Assembly (NCBI GenBank): GCA_947630525.1
Contig: CANRHW010000056.1
Coordinates: forward strand, 1 to 8,937
Length of the DNA: 8,937 nucleotides
Direction: 5' to 3'
Source of the DNA: an uncultured Clostridia bacterium
Lineage (GTDB): Bacteria; Bacillota; Clostridia; UMGS1883
Position 1 is the first letter of the stretch. Each line of letters begins with the position of its first letter. Under the pieces are notes generated by a model. It was not told where the DNA came from. It did no database searches and worked only from the letters and a program-made list of their open reading frames with translations. Positions 1 to 6,078 of the stretch are shown here, one piece after another. The translations under genes were made by a program, and so were the position numbers.

Positions 1-77
1 TGATGGAACTGGCAGACATGCAAGATTTAGGTTCTTGTGTCTTTGACGTGCAGGTTCAAGTCCTGTCATCCGCACCA
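1..77 (+). tRNA. tRNA-Leu (anticodon UAG), 5' end outside the window
   Basis: The cloverleaf can be read from just after the 5' acceptor strand. The D arm lies within about 3-19. The anticodon stem is CAAGA (21-25) with TCTTG (33-37), enclosing loop TTTAGGT, so the anticodon at 28-30 is UAG and reads CUN leucine codons. A long variable arm (stem GTC 39-41 with GAC 45-47) marks a class II tRNA. The T stem and loop (50-66) contain TTCAAGT. The 3' acceptor strand CATCCGC (67-73) is followed by A74 and an encoded CCA (75-77). It predicts that the missing seven 5' bases are GCGGATG, just outside the window. The gene is followed directly by an intrinsic terminator. Confidence 0.95.
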
Positions 78-81
78 GCGC

Positions 82-118
82 GTCGTCGCAAGCCTCACTT
101 CGCTTGCGACGACTTTTT
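82..118 (+). terminator. Intrinsic terminator of tRNA-Leu
   Basis: There is a perfect 12-bp stem, GTCGTCGCAAGC (82-93) with GCTTGCGACGAC (102-113), around an 8-nt loop. A run of five T follows at 114-118. It starts five bases after the tRNA CCA end. The 3' arm can also pair with 137-141 in a different hairpin (see findings). Confidence 0.9.
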
Positions 119-160
119 ATGCTTCGCAAAAAAAGCCGTCGTTTGGCTCGTTCGGCTGCT

Positions 161-398
161 CCTCCTTTATCGCGAAAGGTCACGCTGCGCTGCGGCTATT
201 CGGGCGGTTAATCCGCCCGAATATACGCCTTCGCTTGCTAACAACCTTTCGCGAGAGAAGTAAGCCGTCGTCGTTTGGCTCGCTCCGCTGTTCCTCCTTT
301 TCCCCACAAAGCCTGCGGCTTTGCGGGGGCCCCGAATATGACGCTGCACGCTCCGACGAATTTTTCTTACGAAAAAGGTCGTCGCCCGAGAGCTTGCC
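161..398. repeat. 238-bp repeat unit, copy 1
   Basis: In module A an outer stem, TCGCGAAAGGT (170-180) with ACCTTTCGCGA (244-254), encloses an inner perfect 11-bp stem (197-207 with 213-223, loop TTAAT). In module B, CAAAGCC (307-313) pairs with GGCTTTG (317-323), and CCCC (302-305) extends it with GGGG (325-328). A second hairpin there pairs CGACGA (354-359) with TCGTCG (379-384), with an inner TTTTTC/GAAAAA stem. The left edge is sharp: identity with the next copy begins at 161. Confidence 0.92.
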
Positions 399-636
399 CC
401 TCCTTTATCGCGAAAGGTCACGCTGCGCTGCGGCTATTCGGGCGGTTAATCCGCCCGAATATACGCCTTCGCTTGCTAACAACCTTTCGCGAGAGAAGTA
501 AGCCGTCGTCGTTTGGCTCGCTCCGCTGTTCCTCCTTTTCCCCACAAAGCCTGCGGCTTTGCGGGGGCCCCGAATATGACGCTGCACGCTCCGACGAATT
601 TTTCTTACGAAAAAGGTCGTCGCCCGAGAGCTTGCC
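399..636. repeat. 238-bp repeat unit, copy 2 (identical to copy 1)
   Basis: Every base matches copy 1 at an offset of +238, including all hairpins. The match continues 13 bases into the third unit, to 649. Such identity in non-coding DNA points to recent duplication, ongoing gene conversion, or an assembly artefact. Confidence 0.92.
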
Positions 637-817
637 CCTCCTTTATCGCAAAAAGTCACGCTCGGCTCGCCTGTTCGGTTGCAAGCGCCCTCACAACGGC
701 TCGCTGTCGCTACCAACTTTTTGCGAGAGAAGAACGCCGCCGTCGTTTGGCTCGTTCGGCTGCTCCTCCTTTTCCCCACAAAGCCTGCGGCTTTGCGGGG
801 GCCCCGAATATGACGCT
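637..817. repeat. Third repeat unit, diverged module A and truncated module B
   Basis: Module A (637-764) is clearly related to copies 1 and 2 at its ends but different in the middle, and about 4 bp shorter. Its outer stem is kept as TCGCAAAAAGT (646-656) with ACTTTTTGCGA (716-726), with paired substitutions in both arms. Module B (765-817) matches 293-345 exactly for 53 bp, then stops. The aspS promoter begins 27 bp further on. Confidence 0.85.
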
Positions 818-844
818 TTTAATAGAGATTAGTATAAAAAACTA

Positions 845-874
845 TTGACAACAGCGGCGGTTTTGTGTTATTAT
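845..874 (+). promoter_or_regulatory. Promoter of the aspS/gatC-gatA-gatB operon
   Basis: A consensus -35 box TTGACA (845-850) is followed by a T-rich spacer and TATTAT (869-874, 18-bp spacing); TTATTA (868-873, 17-bp spacing) is the alternative -10. Transcription should start near 880-884. That leaves a leader of only about 35 nt before the start codon, too short for a T-box or other riboswitch. Confidence 0.8.
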
Positions 875-903
875 ATCATATTATAGTATGTATATTTCTT
901 TAC

Positions 904-908
904 GGGAG
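904..908 (+). promoter_or_regulatory. Ribosome binding site that fixes the aspS start
   Basis: GGGAG at 904-908 lies 8 bases upstream of ATG 917, a normal spacing. The in-frame GTG at 908 overlaps this motif and has no upstream Shine-Dalgarno sequence of its own, so ATG 917 is preferred. Confidence 0.7.
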
Positions 909-916
909 TGGTTCCT

Positions 917-3001
917 ATGTACAGAACTGTTTACTGCGGGCTTCTGTCCGAGGCCCATATAGATACCGAGCAGACCGCCTGCGGCTGGGTGCAGACCAAG
1001 CGGGACATGGGCGGCGTAATTTTCATCGACCTGCGGGACCGGGAGGGCACGCTGCAGGCCGTATTCAATATGCAAAACCTGAGCCCCGCCGACTTTGCCG
1101 CCGCCGAGGGACTGCGCAATCAGACCGTTATAGCCGTGACCGGCAGGGTTCGCCGCAGGGATGAGGAAACTTACAATCCAAAGCTAAAGACCGGCACGGT
1201 GGAGCTTATGGCCACCAAGCTGGAGGTGCTCTCTCCCTCCGCCAGTCTGCCTTTTAACCCCGACGACGACCAGGCGGTGAGAGAAGACCTGCGCCTGCGC
1301 TACCGCTACATAGATTTGCGGCGGCCGTCCATGGTCAGCAATCTCCGTTTCCGCCACGCGGTACAAAAGGCCGCGTCCGACTACCTTGACAGCAAGGACT
1401 TTATTTACGTCGAAACCCCGATGCTGTGTAAGTCCACCCCCGAGGGGGCCAGGGATTACCTTGTTCCCAGCCGGGTGCACACGGGCACGTTTTACGCCCT
1501 GCCCCAGTCGCCCCAGATATTTAAGCAGCTTTTGATGGTGGGCGGCATCGACAAGTATTATCAGATAGCCCGGTGTTTCCGCGACGAGGACCTGCGTGCC
1601 GACCGGCAGCCGGAGTTCACCCAGGTGGATATGGAGATGTCCTTTGTGGACCAGGAGGATATCCTGAGACATTTGGAGGGGCTTTTTAAATACGTTTTCA
1701 AGACCGTCATGGGCAGCGAAATAGACTATGACTTCCCCCGCCTGACGTGGCAGGAGTGTATGGATAAGTACGGCAGCGACAAGCCCGACATTCGCTTTGG
1801 CCTGCCCATAGTGGACCTGAGCGATATTATGAAAACCTGCAGCTTTTCGGTGTTCCGCAGCGTGGTTGACAAGGGCGGCATAGTCCGGGCCATAAACGTC
1901 AAGGGCTGCGCCGACTTTACCCGCAGCACCATTGAGGAGCTCACCGAAAAGGCCCAAGGTTACGGGGCCAAGGGCATGGCGTGGATAGCCGTAAGGCCCG
2001 ACGGCGAGGTTTATTCCATACTTACGAAGTATTTTTCCGAGGCGGATATCGACGCCATTCTGAAGCGGATGGACGCCGTGCCCGGCGATTTTATCCTCTT
2101 CTGCGCCGACAAACCCGCCACCGTTTACCGGACGCTGGGCAGCCTGCGCTTGGACCTGGGCGATATGCTGGGGCTCAGGCACAAGGACGAATATAAATTC
2201 CTGTTCGTAACCGACTTCCCGCAGTTTGAATGGAGCGACGAGGAGGGGCGCTTCATGGCGATGCACCACCCCTTTACGATGCCCTATCCCGAGGATATAC
2301 AGTACCTTATCAGCGACCCCGGCAGAGTGCGGGCCCAGGCTTACGACGTTGTGCTCAACGGCATAGAGCTGGGCAGCGGCAGCATACGTATCCACCGCAG
2401 CGACGTGCAGCAGAAGATGTTTGAGGCCCTGGGCTTCAGCGACGAGGAGATAGAAAACCGCTTCGGCTTCATGGTCAACGCTTTTAAGTACGGCACTCCG
2501 CCCCACGGCGGCTTTGCTTTCGGCCTTGACCGGCTGGTAATGATGCTTTTGGGCGCCGAGAGCCTGAGAGAGGTAATAGCCTTCCCCAAGATAAAGGACG
2601 CCTCCTGCCCCATGACCGGCGCGCCGGACTTTGTAGACCCCAAGCAGCTTGAAGTGCTGCGGCTGGGTCAGGCCTTTGCCGAGGGCTCCGGCTCCGGCGG
2701 GGATGCGAAAAAGAAAAAGGGGCCTAAAATAGACGTTGAAAATGTGGCCAAGCTGGCCAGGCTCCGGCTTTCTCCGGACGAAAAGGCCGCCATGGCCAAC
2801 GATATGGAAGCCATAATAGGCTTTGCGAACCAACTGTCCGAGGTGGAGACAGGAGATACCGAGGTTACCGCCCACGTTATACCCCTTAACAATGTGTTCC
2901 ACGAGGATTTGCCGGTCAGCGGATTTGACCGGGAGTCCATGCTGGCAAACGCCCCCACTAGGACCGAGACTTATGTGAGCGTTCCCCGCGTGGTGGAGTA
3001 A
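917..3001 (+). CDS. aspS-gatC: Aspartyl-tRNA synthetase fused to amidotransferase subunit GatC
   Basis: Cytoplasmic bifunctional protein of 694 residues from ATG 917. Residues 1 to about 585 are a full bacterial class II AspRS, which charges tRNA with aspartate. It has an N-terminal anticodon-binding OB fold (about 1-105), motif 1 region ETPMLCKSTPEGARDYLVPS (166-185), motif 2 FRDEDLRADRQPEF (221-234), a bacterial GAD insertion (about 285-420) and motif 3 GFAFGLDRLVMM (532-543). A Gly/Ser then Lys-rich linker (about 588-604) joins a complete GatC (about 604-694), recognised by KIDVENVAKLARLRLS, a NAPTR segment and the family's VPRVVE ending. Ordinary AspRS is about 590 residues and ordinary GatC about 95, so the length fits a clean fusion of two intact proteins. 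It is first in an operon with gatA (12 bp spacing) and gatB. The context suggests an enzyme that makes Asp-tRNA(Asn) for amidation, but discrimination cannot be read with certainty. Confidence 0.96.
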   Translation: MYRTVYCGLLSEAHIDTEQTACGWVQTKRDMGGVIFIDLRDREGTLQAVFNMQNLSPADFAAAEGLRNQTVIAVTGRVRRRDEETYNPKLKTGTVELMATKLEVLSPSASLPFNPDDDQAVREDLRLRYRYIDLRRPSMVSNLRFRHAVQKAASDYLDSKDFIYVETPMLCKSTPEGARDYLVPSRVHTGTFYALPQSPQIFKQLLMVGGIDKYYQIARCFRDEDLRADRQPEFTQVDMEMSFVDQEDILRHLEGLFKYVFKTVMGSEIDYDFPRLTWQECMDKYGSDKPDIRFGLPIVDLSDIMKTCSFSVFRSVVDKGGIVRAINVKGCADFTRSTIEELTEKAQGYGAKGMAWIAVRPDGEVYSILTKYFSEADIDAILKRMDAVPGDFILFCADKPATVYRTLGSLRLDLGDMLGLRHKDEYKFLFVTDFPQFEWSDEEGRFMAMHHPFTMPYPEDIQYLISDPGRVRAQAYDVVLNGIELGSGSIRIHRSDVQQKMFEALGFSDEEIENRFGFMVNAFKYGTPPHGGFAFGLDRLVMMLLGAESLREVIAFPKIKDASCPMTGAPDFVDPKQLEVLRLGQAFAEGSGSGGDAKKKKGPKIDVENVAKLARLRLSPDEKAAMANDMEAIIGFANQLSEVETGDTEVTAHVIPLNNVFHEDLPVSGFDRESMLANAPTRTETYVSVPRVVE
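2681..2728 (+). other. AspRS-GatC linker in the fusion gene
   Basis: This segment codes for a Gly/Ser-rich, then Lys-rich linker (EGSGSGGDAKKKKGPK) between the end of the AspRS fold and the first GatC helix. At DNA level AAAAAGGGG (2714-2722) resembles a Shine-Dalgarno sequence. There is no in-frame ATG, GTG or TTG between it and the GatC domain; the codon at a start-like distance is ATA (2729-2731). Separate translation of GatC therefore looks unlikely. Confidence 0.7.
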
Positions 3002-3005
3002 GGAG
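3000..3005 (+). promoter_or_regulatory. Ribosome binding site that fixes the gatA start
   Basis: AAGGAG overlaps the TAA stop of the upstream gene (2999-3001). It lies only 2 bases from ATG 3008 but 8 bases from ATG 3014, which favours ATG 3014. Confidence 0.75.
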
Positions 3006-3013
3006 ACATGACA

Positions 3014-4477
3014 ATGAGCGAAATTACAAAACTTACCGTCAGGGAGCTGGCCCGGGCAATGGAGGCCGGACAGTTGACCTCCGAGGAGATCACAGCCGGC
3101 TATCTGAAGTCCATAGAGCAAAACGATGAAAAGGTGAACGGTTACATAACCGTCACCGCCGATATGGCGCTGGCCGCCGCCCGGGCCGCGGACAAGGCCC
3201 GCAGGGATGGGGAAAAGGCCCCTCTTTTGGGCGTGCCCGCGGCAATTAAGGACAATATCTGCACCAAGGGGCTTAAAACCACCTGCGCTTCAAAAATGCT
3301 GTGGAATTTTGTGCCCCCCTACGACGCCACGGTCATGGAAAAACTGAGCGCCCAGGGCGTGCCGGTGCTGGGCAAAGCGAATATGGACGAGTTCGCCATG
3401 GGCTCCTCCACCGAAAACAGCGCCTTTAAAATAACCCGCAACCCCAGGAACCTCGATCGGGTTCCCGGCGGCAGCAGCGGCGGCAGCGCGGCGGTGGTCG
3501 CCGCGGACGAGGCTCCCTTTGCCCTGGGCAGCGACACCGGCGGCAGCATTCGCCAGCCCGCGGCTTTTTGCGGCGTTGTGGGCATGAAGCCCACCTATGG
3601 CCGGGTATCCAGATACGGACTTGTGGCCTTTGCCTCCTCGCTGGACCAGATAGGCCCGCTGACCAAAACCGTGGAGGATAACGCCCTTGTGCTCAACGCC
3701 ATTGCCGGCTACGACTCTCACGACGCTACCAGCGTCAACAACGAATATCCCGACTTTACGTCCGGCATTGGCAAGGGCGTAAAGGGCATGAAAATAGCTT
3801 TGCTCAAACAGTCCTTCGGCGATGGCATCAGCGGCGAGGTCAAATCCTCGGTGCTCAACGCCGCCCGGGTCTTTGAGGGCTTGGGCGCGGAGATAGTGGA
3901 GCTTTCCATGCCGTCGCTGGAAAAGGCCCTGCCCGCCTATTACGTTATCAGCTCCGCCGAGGCTTCGAGCAATCTTGCCCGGTTCGACGGGGTGCGCTAC
4001 GGCTACCGCAGCGAAAATTACAGCGATATTACCGAGCTTTACGAAAACAGCCGCAGCGAGGGCTTCGGCCCCGAGGTGAAGCGGCGCATTATGCTGGGCA
4101 CCTTTGCTCTGAGCAGCGGCTATTACGACGCCTACTACAAAAAGGCGCTCCAGATGCGGACCATAATTATGGAGGAATACCGGCATATCTTTGAAAGCTG
4201 CGACATTATACTTTCGCCCGTGGCCCCCACCGTGGCCTATAAGATAGGCGAAAAGTCCCAAAATCCGCTGGAAATGTATCTGGGCGACATTTACACCGTC
4301 CCGGTCAACATCGGCGGAATACCCTCCCTGTCGCTGCCCTGCGGCAGCGACGCCGACGGCCTGCCCATAGGCATGCAGCTCATGGGCCGTCACTTCGACG
4401 AAGCGACGCTTTACCGTGCGGGGGCGGCCTTTGAGGCCGAAAAAGGCGCCTACCATTTGGAAAGGGGGGCTTTCTGA
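3014..4477 (+). CDS. gatA: Asp-tRNA(Asn)/Glu-tRNA(Gln) amidotransferase subunit A
   Basis: Glutaminase subunit of GatCAB: it releases ammonia from glutamine and passes it to GatB, which amidates mischarged Asp-tRNA(Asn) or Glu-tRNA(Gln). The 487 residues from ATG 3014 match the usual length of about 485. The amidase signature is complete. Lys79 sits in AAIKDNICTKG, the cis-Ser (154) in GGSSGGSAA, and the nucleophile Ser178 in SDTGGSIRQPA. With this start these numbers coincide with those I recall for Staphylococcus aureus GatA (K79, S154, S178), which supports ATG 3014 over ATG 3008. The family's C-terminal segment, GGIPSLSLPCG then GLPIGMQLMGRHF, is also present. The gene is co-transcribed with aspS-gatC and its TGA overlaps the gatB ATG by one base. 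Nothing looks degraded. Confidence 0.97.
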   Translation: MSEITKLTVRELARAMEAGQLTSEEITAGYLKSIEQNDEKVNGYITVTADMALAAARAADKARRDGEKAPLLGVPAAIKDNICTKGLKTTCASKMLWNFVPPYDATVMEKLSAQGVPVLGKANMDEFAMGSSTENSAFKITRNPRNLDRVPGGSSGGSAAVVAADEAPFALGSDTGGSIRQPAAFCGVVGMKPTYGRVSRYGLVAFASSLDQIGPLTKTVEDNALVLNAIAGYDSHDATSVNNEYPDFTSGIGKGVKGMKIALLKQSFGDGISGEVKSSVLNAARVFEGLGAEIVELSMPSLEKALPAYYVISSAEASSNLARFDGVRYGYRSENYSDITELYENSRSEGFGPEVKRRIMLGTFALSSGYYDAYYKKALQMRTIIMEEYRHIFESCDIILSPVAPTVAYKIGEKSQNPLEMYLGDIYTVPVNIGGIPSLSLPCGSDADGLPIGMQLMGRHFDEATLYRAGAAFEAEKGAYHLERGAF

Positions 4478-5910
4478 TGACTTACAAGGGCTACGAAATG
4501 GTCATCGGCCTCGAGACCCACGTGGAGCTTAAGACCGATACAAAAATATTTTGCTCCTGCCCAACTTCTTTCGGGGCAGAGCCCAACACCCATGTCTGCC
4601 CGGTGTGCATGGGCTATCCCGGCACCCTGCCGGTGCTCAACGGCAAGGTGGTGGAGTACGCCGTTAAGGCGGGCATGGCCACCAACTGCACCATAGCCAG
4701 GTACTCCAAGGAGGACCGCAAGAACTACTTTTATCCCGACCTGCCCAAGGCCTATCAGATATCTCAGTACGACCTGCCTCTGTGCGAGCACGGCTGGCTG
4801 GACATCGAGAGCGAGACGGGCACAAAGCGCATCGGCATAACCCGCATCCACATCGAGGAGGACGCCGGCAAGCTGGTTCATGACGACGAGTACGGCACCC
4901 TCATCGACTGCAACCGCTGCGGCGTGCCCCTGATCGAGATAGTTTCCGAGCCGGATATGCGCTCCGCCGAAGAGGCGGTGGCCTATTTGCGCAAGCTGCG
5001 GGCCATAATCCTGTACACCGGCGTTTCCGACTGCAAGATGCAGGAGGGCTCCCTGCGCTGCGACGTGAACCTTTCCGTCCGCAAGATAGGCGAGACCCGG
5101 TTCGGCACCCGTACCGAGATGAAGAACCTCAACTCCTTCCAGTTTATCGCTAAGGCTATCGAGTACGAATTTAAGCGTCAGGTTGACGCCGTCGAAAAGG
5201 GCGAGACCATAATTCAGGAGACCCGCCGCTTTGACAGCGTTACCGGCAAAACCTCGGCCATGCGCTCCAAGGAGGACGCCAACGACTATCGGTATTTCCC
5301 CGATCCCGACCTGCCGCCAATTATAATGAGCGAAGCGGAGCTTGCCCGGCTGCAGGGCCAGATACCCGCCCTGCCGGATCAGCGCAAGCGGGAGTATGTG
5401 GAAAAATACGGCATCAGCTCCTATAACGGCGAAATGCTCACCGGCCAGGTGGAAATAGCCGATTATTTTGAGGCCGGCGCAAAGCTCACCAAACACCCCA
5501 AGGTTCTCGGCAACCTGATAATTTCCGAAATTTTCCGCCTTTTGCCACAGGACAGCGCCGACATACCAATTTCCGCCGCAAATATGGCCAAAATTGCCGA
5601 TATGTACGGCGAGGGCCTCATCAACAGCGGCACCGCAAAAAAGCTGGTCAACCGTCTTTGGGAGCAGGACGCCGACCCCGCCGAGATCGTCGAGCGGGAG
5701 GGCCTCGGCCAGATAAACGACCGTGAAAAACTGGCCGCCGTGGTGGCGGAGGTCATTGCAAAGAACCCCAAGAGCGTGGAGGATTTCCGCAAGGGCAAGC
5801 TCCAGGCCGTAAAGGCCCTTATGGGCCAAGTGATGGGCCGCACCGGCGGCAGGGGCAATCCCGCCCTTATTCAGGAAATTTTGGACGCAGAGCTGGCAAA
5901 GCTGCGATAA
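4477..5910 (+). CDS. gatB: Asp-tRNA(Asn)/Glu-tRNA(Gln) amidotransferase subunit B
   Basis: tRNA-binding kinase and transamidase subunit of GatCAB: it activates the mischarged aspartyl or glutamyl group with ATP and amidates it with ammonia from GatA. The 477 residues are the normal length. The N-terminal cradle domain opens with the family's GLETHVEL (11-18). Four cysteines in CSC...CPVC (26, 28, 41, 44) form the zinc-site pattern seen in many GatB/GatE proteins. Other signatures are PDLPKAYQISQ, GITRIHIEEDAGK, EIVSEPDMR and EMKNLNSF. The helical and YqeY-like tail, which contacts the tRNA, ends with GKLQAVKALMGQVMGRTGGRGNP (about 436-458). The start overlaps the gatA stop (TGATG), suggesting translational coupling, with AAAGGGGGG at 4461-4469 as ribosome binding site. 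No clear intrinsic terminator follows. Confidence 0.97.
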   Translation: MTYKGYEMVIGLETHVELKTDTKIFCSCPTSFGAEPNTHVCPVCMGYPGTLPVLNGKVVEYAVKAGMATNCTIARYSKEDRKNYFYPDLPKAYQISQYDLPLCEHGWLDIESETGTKRIGITRIHIEEDAGKLVHDDEYGTLIDCNRCGVPLIEIVSEPDMRSAEEAVAYLRKLRAIILYTGVSDCKMQEGSLRCDVNLSVRKIGETRFGTRTEMKNLNSFQFIAKAIEYEFKRQVDAVEKGETIIQETRRFDSVTGKTSAMRSKEDANDYRYFPDPDLPPIIMSEAELARLQGQIPALPDQRKREYVEKYGISSYNGEMLTGQVEIADYFEAGAKLTKHPKVLGNLIISEIFRLLPQDSADIPISAANMAKIADMYGEGLINSGTAKKLVNRLWEQDADPAEIVEREGLGQINDREKLAAVVAEVIAKNPKSVEDFRKGKLQAVKALMGQVMGRTGGRGNPALIQEILDAELAKLR

Positions 5911-5929
5911 CTGTAAAAAAACAATATAA

Positions 5930-5997
5930 ACCCCTCCGGTTATATGGAAAATATACGAAATTATGTATTCTTACCATAAAATAATCCGGGGGGGGGG
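5930..5997. other. Imperfect hairpin downstream of gatB, ending in a G10 tract
   Basis: CCCC (5931-5934), CCGG (5936-5939), TTAT (5940-5943) and ATGG (5944-5947) can pair with GGGG in the G tract, CCGG (5986-5989), ATAA (5981-5984) and CCAT (5974-5977), with bulges. No T run follows, so it is not a convincing intrinsic terminator. The ten G at 5988-5997 end two bases before the -35 box of the next gene. Confidence 0.4.
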
Positions 5998-5999
5998 TA

Positions 6000-6028
6000 T
6001 TGACTTATATCACACAGAGTGATATAAT
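6000..6028 (+). promoter_or_regulatory. Promoter of the phosphoglycosyl transferase gene
   Basis: TTGACT (6000-6005) and a consensus TATAAT (6023-6028) are separated by exactly 17 bp, giving a near-ideal sigma-A-type promoter. Transcription should start near 6034-6036, leaving a leader of about 45 nt with GAGGAGG at 6064-6070. The gene therefore has its own promoter and need not depend on read-through from gatB. Confidence 0.85.
6005..6027. promoter_or_regulatory. Operator-like perfect palindrome inside the promoter
   Basis: TTATATCAC (6005-6013) and GTGATATAA (6019-6027) form perfect 9-bp inverted repeats around ACAGA. The palindrome fills the spacer and covers most of the -10 box, a classic place for a dimeric repressor to bind. 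The regulator is not identified. Some of the symmetry could be chance, because one arm is fixed by the TATAAT sequence. Confidence 0.55.
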
Positions 6029-6078
6029 ATAAATATGGGTTAATTTCGACAAATTTCACCGCCGAGGAGGGTGGCGTT

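Larger units (their letters stand above)
119..817. repeat. Hairpin-rich mosaic tandem repeat array, no gene
   Basis: This stretch holds no credible gene. Its core is a 238-bp unit repeated in tandem: 161-398 and 399-636 are identical, and identity runs on to 649. A third unit (637-817) is diverged in its first half and truncated. Each unit has two modules that both open with CCTCCTTT. Module A (161-292, 399-530, diverged 637-764) carries nested inverted repeats. Module B (293-398, 531-636, truncated 765-817) carries two hairpins. Positions 119-160 are a partial leading piece related to 735-770. The open frames here are low-complexity and repeat themselves with the DNA period. I know no named repeat family that matches. 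Confidence 0.9.

Noticed and set aside
161..817. CRISPR array
   Set aside because: The units are 238 bp, contiguous and internally structured, with no short constant repeats separated by unique spacers and no cas genes.
3..848. Several open frames on both strands across the tRNA and repeat region
   Set aside because: They run through the tRNA or through the 238-bp repeats. Their translations repeat with the DNA period and resemble no protein, and they have no ribosome binding sites. They are open only because the DNA is GC-rich and repetitive.
908..910. GTG 908 as aspS start
   Set aside because: It overlaps the GGGAG motif that is well placed for ATG 917, and it would add only three residues not typical of AspRS.
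845..916. T-box or other riboswitch controlling aspS
   Set aside because: The leader between promoter and start codon is only about 35 nt, with no specifier hairpin or antiterminator sequence.
2681..2728. Frameshift or assembly error creating the AspRS-GatC fusion
   Set aside because: Both domains are complete and in the same frame through a plausible linker, with no leftover start codon or out-of-frame homology. A base error in a former stop codon cannot be wholly excluded from one sequence.
3008..3010. ATG 3008 as gatA start
   Set aside because: It is only two bases from the AAGGAG motif. ATG 3014 has proper spacing and reproduces the usual catalytic residue numbering.
1184..3121. Long antisense open frame opposite aspS-gatC (645 codons)
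   Set aside because: It lies fully opposite a gene with strong protein homology. The translation is compositionally odd (rich in His, Gly, Val and Leu) and is a by-product of GC-rich codon use. The similar antisense frames opposite gatA (3290-4456) and gatB (4450-5829), and opposite the deacetylase (7127-8059), are rejected for the same reason.
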